Below are positions 53,169-62,453 of a stretch of DNA of 64,000 nt, piece by piece. Source of the DNA: Azonexus sp. (GTDB lineage Bacteria > Pseudomonadota > Gammaproteobacteria > Burkholderiales > Rhodocyclaceae); contig JAUYSK010000022.1 in NCBI GenBank assembly GCA_030696345.1, positions 186,001 to 250,000 of the forward strand. The letters are read 5' to 3'. The translations under genes and the position numbers were made by a program. Position 1 is the first letter of the stretch. The number at the start of each line of letters is the position of its first letter. The notes below the pieces were generated by a model. The model had not been told where the DNA came from. It did not search any database and saw nothing but the letters and a program-made list of their open reading frames with translations.

Positions 53169-53717
53169 ATGGAATGGCGAAATACCGACGAACGTTACGG
53201 AATGCTCTCGGCTGGTCTGCACTGGTTGATGCTGCTGCTGATCGTTGCGGTCTATGCCTGCATTGACCTGCGTGAGATGTATCCCAAAGGCAGCGATTTG
53301 CGTGAGGGATTGAAAATCTGGCATTTCATGCTGGGCATTTCGGTTTTTCTGCTGGTCTGGATTCGAATTCTGGCCCATGTCGTCTGGCCTGTGCCCGGCA
53401 CCGAGTCTGTTCCTCCAGGTTGGCAGGAGCACCTGGGTACCTTGATGCATGTCGCGCTCTACGGCTTGATGATCGCCCTGCCGCTGCTGGGATGGCTGAC
53501 GCTTGGCGCCGAAGGCAAGGCAATCCCGTTTTTCGGCCTGCAGCTGCCAGCGCTGATTGCTGAAGACAAGAACCTGGCAGGCTTATTCAAGGAGATCCAT
53601 GAGATCGGCGGGACGGCAGGGTATTTCCTGATCGGCATGCATGCACTGGCGGCGCTGTTTCACCACTATTTTCTGCGGGATAAGACGCTGCTCCGGATGT
53701 TGCCCACAAGAACGTGA
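53169..53717 (+). CDS. cybB: cytochrome b561 (CybB family)
   Basis: A 182-residue four-helix membrane protein. Histidines expected to bind two b-type haems occur in GLHWLMLLL (helix 1), IWHFMLGISVFLLVW (helix 2) and GMHALAALFHHYFL (helix 4). Family members oxidise ubiquinol and reduce superoxide or pass electrons to other partners. It starts 2 bp after cbpM (ATG at 53169; the TTG at 53163 is less likely), so it belongs to the cbpAM unit. Confidence 0.88.
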   Translation: MEWRNTDERYGMLSAGLHWLMLLLIVAVYACIDLREMYPKGSDLREGLKIWHFMLGISVFLLVWIRILAHVVWPVPGTESVPPGWQEHLGTLMHVALYGLMIALPLLGWLTLGAEGKAIPFFGLQLPALIAEDKNLAGLFKEIHEIGGTAGYFLIGMHALAALFHHYFLRDKTLLRMLPTRT

Positions 53718-53763
53718 TTGCTGGCGATGCGTCCTGCCACTTTAAAAATTCGAGGAGAACCAA

Positions 53764-56133
53764 ATGCCTGACACTGAACCAATACTGGATGCCACCACGC
53801 TCCGGCAGATCGACGCCTACTGGCGTGCCGCGAATTACCTGTCGGTGGGGCAGATTTATCTCCTCGACAATCCACTGCTCAAACAACCGTTGCAACTGGC
53901 CCACATCAAGCCGCGCCTGCTCGGCCACTGGGGCACGACGCCGGGCCTGAACTTCATCTACGTGCACATGAACCGGGTAATCAGGCAGCGCGACCTGAGC
54001 ATGATCTACATTGCCGGCCCCGGCCATGGTGGCCCGGCAGTAGTGGCGAATACCTGGCTGGAGGGCAGCTACAGCGAACTGTATTCCGATATCTCGCAGG
54101 ACGAGGAGGGCATGCGCCGGCTGTTCCGGCAGTTTTCCTTCCCTGGTGGCATTCCCAGCCACGCGGCGCCGGAAACGCCGGGCTCGATCCATGAGGGTGG
54201 GGAACTCGGTTACGCCCTGTTCCATGCCTATGGCGCCGTGTTCGACAATCCCGATCTGGTTGCCTGTTGCGTCGTCGGTGATGGCGAGGCGGAGACAGGG
54301 CCGCTGGCGACCTCCTGGCATTCCAACAAATTTCTGAATCCGCGCACCGATGGCGCCGTGCTGCCGATTCTGCATCTCAACGGCTACAAGATCGCCAATC
54401 CGACCGTGCTCGCCCGCATCAGCCACAGCGAGCTGGAATGCCTTTTTGTCGGCTACGGCTACAAACCGATCTTCGTTGAAGGTGATGACCCGGAAATCAT
54501 GCATCAGTTGATGGCTGCTGCGGTGGACCTCGCCCTGGACGAAATTTCAGAAATCCAGCTTCAGGCCAGACATTGCGGTGAGACGAACCGGCCACGCTGG
54601 CCGATGATCATCCTGCGCTCCCCCAAGGGCTGGACCGGCCCGAAGGAAGTGGATGGCAAGAAGAGCGAAGGCAACTGGCGTTCGCACCAGGTGCCATTCA
54701 GCGACATGGAAAACCCGGCACATGTGCAATTGCTGGAGGACTGGATGCAGTCCTATTTCCCCCGCGAGCTGTTTGATGCCGATGGCCGGTTGAACGCCGA
54801 ACTGGCAGCGCTGGCGCCAAGCGGCGAACGACGGATGGGAGCCAACCCGCACGCCAATGGCGGGGCATTGCTGCATGACCTGCGCCTGCCGGATTTTCGC
54901 GACTATGCCGTCGCAGTGCCGACGCCGGGCAGCGCCCGGGCCGAGTCGACGCGCTCAATGGGGGTTTTTCTCCGCGATGTGATGCAGCAGAACCCACGAA
55001 ATTTCCGTGTTTTCGGGCCGGACGAAACGGCGTCGAATCGCCTCGGTGCGCTATTTGAAGTCACCAACCGGACCTGGATGGCCGAGCGTCTGGCCGATGA
55101 CGACCACCTCTCTGCCGATGGCCGGGTTATGGAAATTCTTTCCGAGCACGCTTGCGAAGGCTGGCTCGAAGGCTATCTGCTGACCGGTAGGCATGGCCTG
55201 TTTTCGTGCTACGAGGCCTTTATCCACATCATCGACTCGATGTTCAACCAGCACGCCAAGTGGCTCAAGGTTTGCGGCGAAATCCCCTGGCGGCGGCCGA
55301 TTGCTTCGCTCAACATCCTGCTCACCTCGCACGTCTGGCGCCAGGACCACAACGGCTTCTCGCATCAGGATCCGGGCTTCATCGACCACGTCGTGAACAA
55401 GAAGGCCGACATCATCCGCGTTTATCTGCCGCCGGATGCCAATACGCTGCTTTACGTCACCGAGCAGTGCCTGAAGAGCCGTGATCTGGTCAATGTCATC
55501 GTCGCCGGCAAGGCGCCTGAATGGCAATGGCTGGACATGTCGGCCGCGATCAATCACGCCAGTGCCGGCATCGGCATGTGGGAATGGGCCTGCAGTGACC
55601 ACGATGGCGAGCCCGATATCGTGCTCGCCGCGGCCGGCGACGTGCCGACGCTTGAAATGCTGGCTGCCATCGACATCCTGCGCCAGCTCGCCCCGGAACT
55701 GAAAATCCGCTTCATCAACGTCGTGGATCTGATGACCCTGCAGCCGCAGGAAGAACATCCGCACGGCCTGTCGGACAGCGAATTCATTTCGCTGTTCCGC
55801 GCCGATACGCCCATCCTTTTCGCCTATCACGGTTACCCCTGGCTGATTCATCGCCTGACCTACCGGCGCAGCAACCACAGCCATCTGCACGTGCGCGGCT
55901 ACAAGGAGGAGGGAACGACGACGACGCCTTTCGACATGGTGGTGCTCAACCATCTCGACCGCTTCAATCTGGTGATGGACGTGGCGAATCAGGTGCCAAA
56001 GCTGCAGTCGCAAGCGGCGCATATCAAGCAGCGGATGCGCGATAAACTGAACCAGCACACGCATTACATTCACGAGCATGGCCAAGACATGCCGGAAATT
56101 CGTGACTGGAAATGGCCGGAGGACAAGGCATGA
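53764..56133 (+). CDS. xfp: xylulose-5-phosphate/fructose-6-phosphate phosphoketolase
   Basis: A 789-residue thiamine-diphosphate enzyme of the usual family length. It cleaves xylulose-5-P or fructose-6-P into acetyl-P and a shorter sugar phosphate. Signatures: [15 protein letters not shown] near residue 20, [32 protein letters not shown] (core GPGHGGPA) and the ThDP-binding [21 protein letters not shown] (core [11 protein letters not shown]). GAGGAG lies just before the ATG. The stop overlaps the transaldolase start. Confidence 0.95.
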   Translation: MPDTEPILDATTLRQIDAYWRAANYLSVGQIYLLDNPLLKQPLQLAHIKPRLLGHWGTTPGLNFIYVHMNRVIRQRDLSMIYIAGPGHGGPAVVANTWLEGSYSELYSDISQDEEGMRRLFRQFSFPGGIPSHAAPETPGSIHEGGELGYALFHAYGAVFDNPDLVACCVVGDGEAETGPLATSWHSNKFLNPRTDGAVLPILHLNGYKIANPTVLARISHSELECLFVGYGYKPIFVEGDDPEIMHQLMAAAVDLALDEISEIQLQARHCGETNRPRWPMIILRSPKGWTGPKEVDGKKSEGNWRSHQVPFSDMENPAHVQLLEDWMQSYFPRELFDADGRLNAELAALAPSGERRMGANPHANGGALLHDLRLPDFRDYAVAVPTPGSARAESTRSMGVFLRDVMQQNPRNFRVFGPDETASNRLGALFEVTNRTWMAERLADDDHLSADGRVMEILSEHACEGWLEGYLLTGRHGLFSCYEAFIHIIDSMFNQHAKWLKVCGEIPWRRPIASLNILLTSHVWRQDHNGFSHQDPGFIDHVVNKKADIIRVYLPPDANTLLYVTEQCLKSRDLVNVIVAGKAPEWQWLDMSAAINHASAGIGMWEWACSDHDGEPDIVLAAAGDVPTLEMLAAIDILRQLAPELKIRFINVVDLMTLQPQEEHPHGLSDSEFISLFRADTPILFAYHGYPWLIHRLTYRRSNHSHLHVRGYKEEGTTTTPFDMVVLNHLDRFNLVMDVANQVPKLQSQAAHIKQRMRDKLNQHTHYIHEHGQDMPEIRDWKWPEDKA

Positions 56134-57221
56134 TCAAGAATCCCCTGTTGGCGGTGAAAGCACTGGGCCAGCATATCTGGCTTGATAATCTGTCGCGGAC
56201 TTTGCTGCGGGAAGGCAAGTTGCAGCGCCTGATCGACGAGGACGGTATCGACGGCGTCACTTCCAATCCTGCCATTTTCCAGAAGGCCATCGCCAGCAGT
56301 TCGCACTATCGCGACGATCTGGAGCGGCTGCGTGGCTCGGGCCTCAATGCCGAGGCGTGCTACGAGGGCCTGGTCATTCCCGATATCCAGGCCGCCTGCG
56401 ACATGCTCTGGCCGAGCTATGCCGCCAGTGCCGGCGAAACCGGGTACGTCAGCCTCGAAGTCTCCCCCGCTCTGGCGCACGACGCCGCCGGCACCGAAGC
56501 GGCAGCGCTGAGATTGCACGCCGCAGTCGAGCGCAACAACCTGCTGATCAAGGTGCCGGGCACATCCGCTGGTTTATCGGCTTTTGAGGCGTTGACCGCA
56601 GCAGGCATCCGCGTCAACGTGACGCTGATCTTTTCGCTGGCGCAGTACGAGGCGGTTGCCCTGGCCTATATCCGCGGGGCGAAGCGCTGGCTGGAAAGCG
56701 GCGGTAGCGCCAGTCAGTTGCGCTCGGTGGCCAGTGTTTTCCTGAGTCGGGTCGATACCCTGGTGGACCAGCGCCTTGCAGCAATCGATACGCCGCTGAG
56801 CCGGGTTCTTCAGGGACGGAGCGGCGTCGCTCTGGCCAAATGCTGTTTTCACCGCTATCTCGAACTGTTTCGTGGCCCGGTCTATGCCACCCTTGCCGAG
56901 GCTGGCGTCCAACCGCAGACTCCGCTCTGGGCCAGCACCGGCTGCAAGAATCCGGCTTACAGCGATCTTCTTTACGTTGAGTCGCTGATTGGCCCGGAAA
57001 CCATCAACACGCTGCCGGATGCAACCCTCGCCGCTTTCCGGGAGCATGGTGAGGCGGTCGATCTGCTGACGGAAAACCTGGAGAAAGCCCACTACCACAT
57101 CGTTGCGCTGGGCGTTCAGGGGATTGATCTGGATGCGGTTGGCGAAACTTTGCAGACCGACGGCTTGCGCCTCTTCGCCGAGGCTTATCAGGGCATGCTG
57201 GACAGCATGGTGCCTGATTAA
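56130..57221 (+). CDS. tal: transaldolase
   Basis: A 363-residue transaldolase with the Schiff-base Lys in [11 protein letters not shown] (about residue 140), [12 protein letters not shown] near 42 and [12 protein letters not shown] near 111. This long form is common beside phosphoketolase or transketolase genes. The ATG at 56130 (GGAGG upstream) overlaps the phosphoketolase stop as ATGA; the ATG at 56112 is less well placed. The pair would rearrange pentose and hexose phosphates and yield acetyl-P. Confidence 0.93.
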   Translation: MIKNPLLAVKALGQHIWLDNLSRTLLREGKLQRLIDEDGIDGVTSNPAIFQKAIASSSHYRDDLERLRGSGLNAEACYEGLVIPDIQAACDMLWPSYAASAGETGYVSLEVSPALAHDAAGTEAAALRLHAAVERNNLLIKVPGTSAGLSAFEALTAAGIRVNVTLIFSLAQYEAVALAYIRGAKRWLESGGSASQLRSVASVFLSRVDTLVDQRLAAIDTPLSRVLQGRSGVALAKCCFHRYLELFRGPVYATLAEAGVQPQTPLWASTGCKNPAYSDLLYVESLIGPETINTLPDATLAAFREHGEAVDLLTENLEKAHYHIVALGVQGIDLDAVGETLQTDGLRLFAEAYQGMLDSMVPD

Positions 57222-57236
57222 GGCGTCAGCTAGAGT

Positions 57237-57294
57237 CGCCACTCCGGACGCGGGAGTTCAGGCGCGAGCTGGATTTCCGTTTTTGCGGGGGTGA
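57237..57294. repeat. palindromic intergenic repeat (GTCATTCCCGC family), diverged copy
   Basis: On the minus strand it reads GTCACCCCCGCAAAAACGG ... ACTCCCGCGTCCGGAGT, matching the two-hairpin plan of 27058-27118 with several changes. It lies just after the transaldolase gene. The rest of 57222-57358 shows nothing else I can name. Confidence 0.55.
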
Positions 57295-57358
57295 CCAACG
57301 GCGAGTTCGGGGTTGAATCAATGCCCCGTCATCACCGTCGGTCGCTAACGACCCGCTG

Positions 57359-57772
57359 CTAATGTGGCGTTGCCGCCGAAGTGGCCGGGTGAGCCAGGCC
57401 AGTCGTTGATACTCGCCCAGAATTAAAGTCCGGCTTGACCTCTTCGGCTTGTTCCCGGTCGAACAGCGCTTTGTGAGCCTCCTTGACGAAACGGATCAGC
57501 TCATCCAGTTTGACCTGCATGGCCTCGGAATCGATGTTCCGGGTGTTCTGGATCAGGAGCACCATCAGAAAGGTGACAATCGTGGTGCCGATATTGATCA
57601 TCAGTTGCCGGGTATTCCCAATGCCGAAGAACGGGCCCGAGCTGATCCAGATGAGGCTGATGCCGACCGCGGCACCAAATGCGGCGCGACGGCCAGTCGC
57701 TCGTGCCGTCCACTTGGCCAGACGGCTGAGACGTGCACGGGCAGACACTGTTGGCAAATTGTTATGGTCCAT
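57359..57772 (-). CDS. low-affinity iron permease-like small membrane protein
   Basis: A 137-residue protein of the family annotated as low-affinity iron permease (PF04120). Two membrane helices (FGAAVGISLIWISSGPFFG and MINIGTTIVTFLMVLLIQNTRN) and the following DSEAMQVKLDELIRFVKEA helix match the family. True iron transport by bacterial members is unproven. It is followed 11 bp upstream-side by the DUF1328 gene in the same direction. Confidence 0.82.
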   Translation of the reverse strand: MDHNNLPTVSARARLSRLAKWTARATGRRAAFGAAVGISLIWISSGPFFGIGNTRQLMINIGTTIVTFLMVLLIQNTRNIDSEAMQVKLDELIRFVKEAHKALFDREQAEEVKPDFNSGRVSTTGLAHPATSAATPH

Positions 57773-57783
57773 GTCGTCGGCGA

Positions 57784-57948
57784 TTACTTGCGCCCCATCA
57801 GGCCCATGAAGAGCGAGCCGACAAAGAGCAGGATAAAGACGAAGAAAAGGATCTTGGCAATCTCGACGGCACCGGCAGCAATGCCGGTAAATCCGAACAG
57901 CGCCGCGATCAGCGCAACAATGAAGAAGACAACAGCATAATGCAGCAT
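57784..57948 (-). CDS. DUF1328 small membrane protein (YtjA-like), 54 residues
   Basis: Read directly from the minus strand: starts [20 protein letters not shown] and ends [12 protein letters not shown]. Two membrane helices separated by [11 protein letters not shown] are typical of DUF1328, a family of stress-associated inner-membrane miniproteins. GGAAATG-type leader upstream. It was easily missed because of its length. Confidence 0.85.
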   Translation of the reverse strand: MLHYAVVFFIVALIAALFGFTGIAAGAVEIAKILFFVFILLFVGSLFMGLMGRK

Positions 57949-57987
57949 GACATTTCCTTTCGTTGGCAGCCCTTCAGCTGGGGATGC

Positions 57988-58146
57988 TTAAAGTCGGCCC
58001 ATCAGGAACAGGATGAGCAGGATGAGCAGCACCAGCCCAAGGCCGCCACTGGGGCCATAACCCCAGCCCCGACTGTGCGGCCAGCTGGGAAATGAGCCGA
58101 TCAACATCAGCACCACAACGATCAGCAGAATTGTTCCGAGTGACAT
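57988..58146 (-). CDS. DUF3309 small membrane protein, 52 residues
   Basis: From the ATG at 58146 (AAGGAG upstream) the product is MSLGTILLIVVVLMLIG followed by SFPSWPHSRGWGYGPSGG and a second helix LGLVLLILLILFLMGRL. This S-P-W-x-H-S-x-x-W-G-Y-x-P-S-G-G loop between two helices is the DUF3309 signature. Function unknown; family members are often induced under stress. Confidence 0.85.
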   Translation of the reverse strand: MSLGTILLIVVVLMLIGSFPSWPHSRGWGYGPSGGLGLVLLILLILFLMGRL

Positions 58147-58245
58147 TTCATTTCTCCTTGCGTCAAGTTGCGGTCGCCGCCTGAGAAAGATTTCGTCAGG
58201 CACCGGTACCGCTTGACTACAAGGCTAACCGGCCTGGTGACAGGG

Positions 58246-58265
58246 TCTGTTCGCCAGCACACAGA
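58246..58265. promoter_or_regulatory. 20-bp inverted repeat, copy 15
   Basis: TCTGTTCG-CCAG-CACACAGA, between the divergent DUF3309 and DUF883 genes (99 bp and 130 bp from their starts). Confidence 0.65.
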
Positions 58266-58395
58266 CACCACATCGGGCCGCGAACAGGATGTGGGTCAGA
58301 GGAAGCGGGAATTCGAGTGCTTCCTCGCCAATGGCGATTGCTGCCGGTTGTTTCGGCCTCGATAGCTTCCGGAAAAACAAGCCTCAGGAGAAATT

Positions 58396-58728
58396 ATGAC
58401 TACCGAAATGATGACCAATCACGGGACGCTCGAAAGCAGCAAGCAAGCGCTCGTCAAGGATTTGAGGGCCGTTGTCGGCGATGCCGATGCTTTGCTGAAC
58501 AATGTGGCCAATTCGACGGCCGACGAATTCGCACAGGCACGGACGCGTTTGGAAGCCCGTCTCTCCCAGGCCAAGACACGGTTGTTCGATGCCAGTCTTG
58601 CCGTATCTGACAAGGCCCGATGTGCGGTCGACGCGACCGATGAGTTCGTCCATGACAACCCGTGGAAGGTGCTCGGGGTGGCCGCCGCTGCCGGCATGAT
58701 CATTGGCGCCATCCTCAGTCGCCGCTGA
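58396..58728 (+). CDS. DUF883 family protein (ElaB/YqjD-like)
   Basis: A 110-residue protein: a long soluble helix (about 10-80; SKQALVKDLRAVVGDADALLNNVAN) and a C-terminal membrane helix (VLGVAAAAGMIIGAILSRR), the standard ElaB/YqjD layout including the HDNPWKVLG segment before the anchor. E. coli members are RpoS-dependent, tail-anchored in the inner membrane, and bind stationary-phase ribosomes. Copy 15 of the 20-bp repeat lies upstream. Confidence 0.9.
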   Translation: MTTEMMTNHGTLESSKQALVKDLRAVVGDADALLNNVANSTADEFAQARTRLEARLSQAKTRLFDASLAVSDKARCAVDATDEFVHDNPWKVLGVAAAAGMIIGAILSRR

Positions 58729-58747
58729 TGCGGCAAGTTTATTGTCA

Positions 58748-58767
58748 TATGTGTTGATGCGAACTGA
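58748..58767. promoter_or_regulatory. 20-bp inverted repeat, copy 16
   Basis: TATGTGTT-GATG-CGAACTGA, 162 bp before the CsbD gene. One of the weaker copies. Confidence 0.45.
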
Positions 58768-58929
58768 CTACCGCAGGACTGACGAATATTCTTCATTTCG
58801 CATCCTGAGTTTTCCTCAGATCGGTCTGGATCGGCGTCAGGCCGGATGTTGTTGGCAAGACGCCGATTGTGAATACGGATGTTCGACTGGTCATTCGACT
58901 TGTCGAGTTCCCAACTTAAGGAGTTCAAA

Positions 58930-59154
58930 ATGAACTGGGATATCGTTGAAGGTAACTGGAAACAATTCAAGGGCAAGGTCAAGACCCAGTGGGGCAAGCT
59001 CTCCGATGATCACCTTGATGTGATCGCCGGCAAGCGCGACCAGTTGTCTGGCAAGCTGCAGGAAAGCTACGGCATCACCAAGGACGAAGCCGAGAAGCAG
59101 ATCAAGCATTTCGAAGATGCCAACAAGGACTTTCGTCCAAGTAATCATTCCTGA
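58930..59154 (+). CDS. CsbD family stress protein
   Basis: A 74-residue hydrophilic helical protein beginning MNWDIVEGNWKQFKGKVKTQ, with the CsbD hallmarks W-x-x-L-x-D-D-x-L-x-x-I-x-G (here WGKLSDDHLDVIAGKRDQLSGKLQ) and YGITKDEAEKQI. CsbD proteins are SigB-controlled in Bacillus and RpoS-associated in proteobacteria; the molecular role is unknown. GGAGTTC lies before the ATG. Confidence 0.92.
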   Translation: MNWDIVEGNWKQFKGKVKTQWGKLSDDHLDVIAGKRDQLSGKLQESYGITKDEAEKQIKHFEDANKDFRPSNHS

Positions 59155-59176
59155 GCCGACTGTCTCCAAGCCCCCA

Positions 59177-59365
59177 ATGAAAGGGCCTTCGGGACCTGGG
59201 GGCGGCCTTGCCTCTTATGGGCGGCCGTGCCCCGTTTGCAGCAGCGCGACCAACCGCGTTTCTCGACGGCTGGTTGATATGTTGCTAAGTATTTTCTTGC
59301 CCATCCGTCGCTACCGCTGCCGCTCGATGAGTTGCAGTTGGGAGGGCAATCTGCGCGAGAAGTAA
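59177..59365 (+). CDS. small zinc-ribbon-like protein, 62 residues
   Basis: The product has paired cysteines CPVC and RCRSMSC, with a basic hydrophobic middle (RRLVDMLLSIFLPIRRYRC) and a final SWEGNLREK. This CPxC ... RYRCx4C-x-WEG pattern is a small zinc-ribbon type seen in betaproteobacteria. The start is uncertain: the ATG has no ribosome site and lies at the edge of a hairpin (GCCCCCA 59170-59176 with TGGGGGC 59197-59203) that could hide it. Confidence 0.55.
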   Translation: MKGPSGPGGGLASYGRPCPVCSSATNRVSRRLVDMLLSIFLPIRRYRCRSMSCSWEGNLREK

Positions 59366-59396
59366 TTCGTTCTGCCCAATCTTGAAGGAGAAAGTC

Positions 59397-59684
59397 ATGT
59401 CCAGCGTTGGTTACCACGAGCCTGTAGATGAATTGTCAGCGAACACGCGCGATATGCACCGGGCCATTGTGTCCCTTATGGAAGAGCTTGAAGCAGTCGA
59501 TTGGTACAACCAGCGCTGCGATGCCTGCAGTGACGGCGAACTCAGAGCCATCCTCGAACACAATCGGGATGAAGAAAAGGAGCACGCATCGATGTTGATG
59601 GAGTGGATCCGCCGTAATGACAAGAGGTTTTCCAAGCAACTCAAGGCCTATCTTTTTACCGAAAAGCCGGTGGCTCATAAATGA
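59397..59684 (+). CDS. encapsulated ferritin-like (EncFtn) protein without a cargo-loading tail
   Basis: A 95-residue protein; AAGGAG lies 6 nt before the ATG. The core VSLMEELEAVDWYNQRCDA and HNRDEEKEHASMLMEWIRRND match the EncFtn family, whose decameric rings oxidise Fe2+ inside encapsulin nanocompartments. By alignment from memory, the ferroxidase ligands Glu, Glu and His correspond to Glu30, Glu60 and His63, with Trp36 conserved. Known EncFtn proteins end in a targeting peptide for the shell; this one stops 6 residues after YLFTEK. No encapsulin gene is in the window. It may work free in the cytoplasm. Confidence 0.85.
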   Translation: MSSVGYHEPVDELSANTRDMHRAIVSLMEELEAVDWYNQRCDACSDGELRAILEHNRDEEKEHASMLMEWIRRNDKRFSKQLKAYLFTEKPVAHK

Positions 59685-59734
59685 TCGGGCTGGCGTCCTC
59701 CCGACAAACCATTTCCTGTGCTCGCTGAATCGCC

Positions 59735-62239
59735 ATGAACACGATTGCGACGACGGTGTTGCTGATCGAAGGCAATCCGGCCGAGGCCGGATTGATTCTG
59801 GAATCGCTTGCTGGCAAGGTCGGCAACGAATTTCGTGTCGAGCGGGCTGCCTGCCTCTCTGAAGCCCTGGATCGATTGGACCAGGAGGCGTTCGGGGTGG
59901 TGTTGCTCGACCTCGCGCTACCTGACGGCAATGGGCTGGATGCTTTCGAGCAGGTGCTGAAGGCGGCGCCGAATTCGCTGATTCTTGCCCTTTGTACGGC
60001 TGATGATGAAGAACTGGCGCGACAGGCTGTGCAGCGCGGGGCTAGTGACTATTTCATCAAGGGTCATGTCGATGCCCACTGGCTGCCACGTGCCCTGCGC
60101 TACGTCATGGAACGCAAGGCAGCGCGTGATGCGTTGCGGGATAGTGAGGAGCGTTTCCGGGCGATGAGCGACTCGTCGCCGCTGGGGATTTTTGTTTCCG
60201 ATGCGCAGGGCGATTGTGTCTATACCAACGCGGCGTATCAGAAGATTTCCGGGTTGAGCTTCGATCAGGCCCTGGGGACAAACTGGAGCATGGCAATCCA
60301 TCCGGAAGACCGCCAACGCGTCGTTATCGAATGGCGCGATGCGGTGCGCGGGCAGGAGCCATTTCAGACCGATGTGCGCTTTCTTCGGCCAGACTGGAGC
60401 GTTGTCTGGACTCGCCTGAATGCGGCAGCCATGCCTGACGGCCAGACCTCGCGCGGACGGGTGCAGACTGTCGAGGACATCACCGAGCGCAAGGCGACCG
60501 AACTGGAGCTGCAGCAGGCGAAAGAAGCCCTGTTTGAGGAAAAGGAGCGGGCCCAAGTGACGCTGAATTCAATTGGCGATGCTGTCCTGACGACGGATAT
60601 TGCAGGCAATGTCACTTATTTGAATCTGGTCGCCGAGACGATGACCGGCTGGTCGTCCTATGAGGCGCAGGGTCGGCCTTTGGCTGAGGTTTTCAGCATT
60701 ATCGATGGCAAGTCCCGGCAGACTGTGGCCAGCCCGGCGCAGCGGGCCATTGCCGAGAACCGGACGGTGGAACTGGCGATGGATAGCGTTCTGATTCGTC
60801 GCGATGGCTTCGAGTCCGCCATTGAAGATTCCTCGGCGCCGATCCATAACCGGAACGGCCGGGTTACCGGGGCGGTGATCGTCTTTCACGATGTCAGTGA
60901 ATCGCGCGCCATGGCGAAAAAGATGTCCCACCTGGCCCAGCATGATTTCCTGACCGGTCTGCCCAACCGCTTGCTGCTGACTGAGCGTTTCTCCCGGGCA
61001 ATTGGTCAGGCCCAGCGCCATCACAAGCAGGTCGCGTTGCTCTTTCTCGATCTGGATTATTTCAAGAACATCAATGACTCGCTGGGCCATCTGATTGGTG
61101 ACCAGTTATTGCAGTCGATCGCGCTGCGCCTGGGCGAGTGCATTCGGACGACCGACACGGTGTGCCGCCAGGGGGGTGACGAATTCGTCATCCTGCTGGA
61201 GGAAATCGAGCAGCAACAGGACGCGGCGCAGGTTGCCGAAAAATTGCTCGCGGCACTGATCGTGCCGCACCGCATCGAAGGCCATGAGCTCCACATTACC
61301 CTGAGCATCGGTATCAGCCTTTATCCCGACGATGGCACCAACGCCGATACCGTGATGCAGAACGCCGATACGGCGATGTATTACGCCAAGGCCAAGGGCC
61401 GCAACAACTACCAGTTTTTTACGGCTGACATGAATACCCGGGCGGTGCAGCGCCTGTTCATCGAGAACAGTCTGCGCCGCGCCTTGAAAAATGAAGAATT
61501 CCGGCTGCACTACCAGCCGAAGGTGGATATTGCTTCCGGCCTGATGACTGGTGCAGAGGCGCTTTTGCGCTGGGAGGACCCCGATCTCGGGATCGTCTAT
61601 CCGGGACAGTTCGTGCCGATTGCCGAGGAGTGCGGGCTGATTGTGCCGATTGGTCGCTGGGTGCTGCGCGAGGCCTGTCGCCAGGTTCAGGCCTGGCTGG
61701 ATGCCGGTCTGCAGGCGGTACCGGTGGCGGTCAATATTTCAGCGGTCGAGTTCCGGCATATCAACTTTCTTGAAGGCGTGGCCATCATCCTCAAGGAAAC
61801 CGGCCTGGCCGCCGGCTATCTGGAGATTGAACTGACCGAAAGCATCCTGATGCACGAAGCGGAATCGTCGGCCAAGGTGCTTGAAGGGCTCAAGGAGATG
61901 GGTGTGAATCTGGCGATCGATGATTTCGGGACGGGTTATTCGAGCCTGAGTTATCTGAACCGCTTCCCGATCGATACGCTGAAAATCGACCAGTCCTTCG
62001 TGCGTGATATTGCGACAAATTCCGATGACGCCAGTATTGTTAGCGCTGTCATCGGCATGGGTAAAAACCTGAAGCAGCGAGTCGTTGCCGAGGGTGTCGA
62101 AACCCTTGAACAACTGACATTTCTCAAAGGCCAGAAATGCGATGAAGGGCAAGGCTTCCTCTTCAGCTACCCAATACCATCGGATGAATTTACCAGCCTT
62201 CTGGCCAACGGCATCAATGTAAATGCTGCGGTGAACTGA
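59735..62239 (+). CDS. receiver-PAS-PAS-GGDEF-EAL protein (c-di-GMP metabolism)
   Basis: An 834-residue protein: receiver (about 5-125; LLDLALPDGNGLDAF), two PAS domains (about 135-255 and 270-390), GGDEF (about 395-555; signature GGDEF near 480) and EAL (about 570-815; GAEALLRWEDP near 605, IDDFGTGYSSLSYL near 730). Both catalytic signatures look intact, so it could make or break c-di-GMP; in such tandem proteins the net activity is often phosphodiesterase. The receiver suggests control by a kinase, perhaps one of the hybrid kinases in this window. Confidence 0.9.
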   Translation: MNTIATTVLLIEGNPAEAGLILESLAGKVGNEFRVERAACLSEALDRLDQEAFGVVLLDLALPDGNGLDAFEQVLKAAPNSLILALCTADDEELARQAVQRGASDYFIKGHVDAHWLPRALRYVMERKAARDALRDSEERFRAMSDSSPLGIFVSDAQGDCVYTNAAYQKISGLSFDQALGTNWSMAIHPEDRQRVVIEWRDAVRGQEPFQTDVRFLRPDWSVVWTRLNAAAMPDGQTSRGRVQTVEDITERKATELELQQAKEALFEEKERAQVTLNSIGDAVLTTDIAGNVTYLNLVAETMTGWSSYEAQGRPLAEVFSIIDGKSRQTVASPAQRAIAENRTVELAMDSVLIRRDGFESAIEDSSAPIHNRNGRVTGAVIVFHDVSESRAMAKKMSHLAQHDFLTGLPNRLLLTERFSRAIGQAQRHHKQVALLFLDLDYFKNINDSLGHLIGDQLLQSIALRLGECIRTTDTVCRQGGDEFVILLEEIEQQQDAAQVAEKLLAALIVPHRIEGHELHITLSIGISLYPDDGTNADTVMQNADTAMYYAKAKGRNNYQFFTADMNTRAVQRLFIENSLRRALKNEEFRLHYQPKVDIASGLMTGAEALLRWEDPDLGIVYPGQFVPIAEECGLIVPIGRWVLREACRQVQAWLDAGLQAVPVAVNISAVEFRHINFLEGVAIILKETGLAAGYLEIELTESILMHEAESSAKVLEGLKEMGVNLAIDDFGTGYSSLSYLNRFPIDTLKIDQSFVRDIATNSDDASIVSAVIGMGKNLKQRVVAEGVETLEQLTFLKGQKCDEGQGFLFSYPIPSDEFTSLLANGINVNAAVN

Positions 62240-62283
62240 GCCTGGAGCGATTTTTACCCGATCTGCATCGGATGATTGGCCGC

Positions 62284-62303
62284 TAAGTTCGCCAGCGCAC
62301 AGA
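62284..62303. promoter_or_regulatory. 20-bp inverted repeat, copy 17
   Basis: TAAGTTCG-CCAG-CGCACAGA, 150 bp before the glucan synthase-like gene. Confidence 0.6.
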
Positions 62304-62453
62304 GTGGTACTGGACTTCAGCCTAAGCTTGGGTTGGGCGTCGCCACGGTCTGCCGGGATGACGCCAGAAACAGGAAAGCCTGTTTAGCGCACATCTGGTC
62401 AGCCGCTCCGGGGCAGACAGAGTTCTTTCGAGATGCGATGCGCGCCGTCGAAC

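Noticed and set aside
62381..62395. TGTTTAGCGCACATC as a further palindrome copy
   Set aside because: It has one good arm (CGCACAT) but the spacing between arms is wrong; the other copies all have exactly 4 bp.
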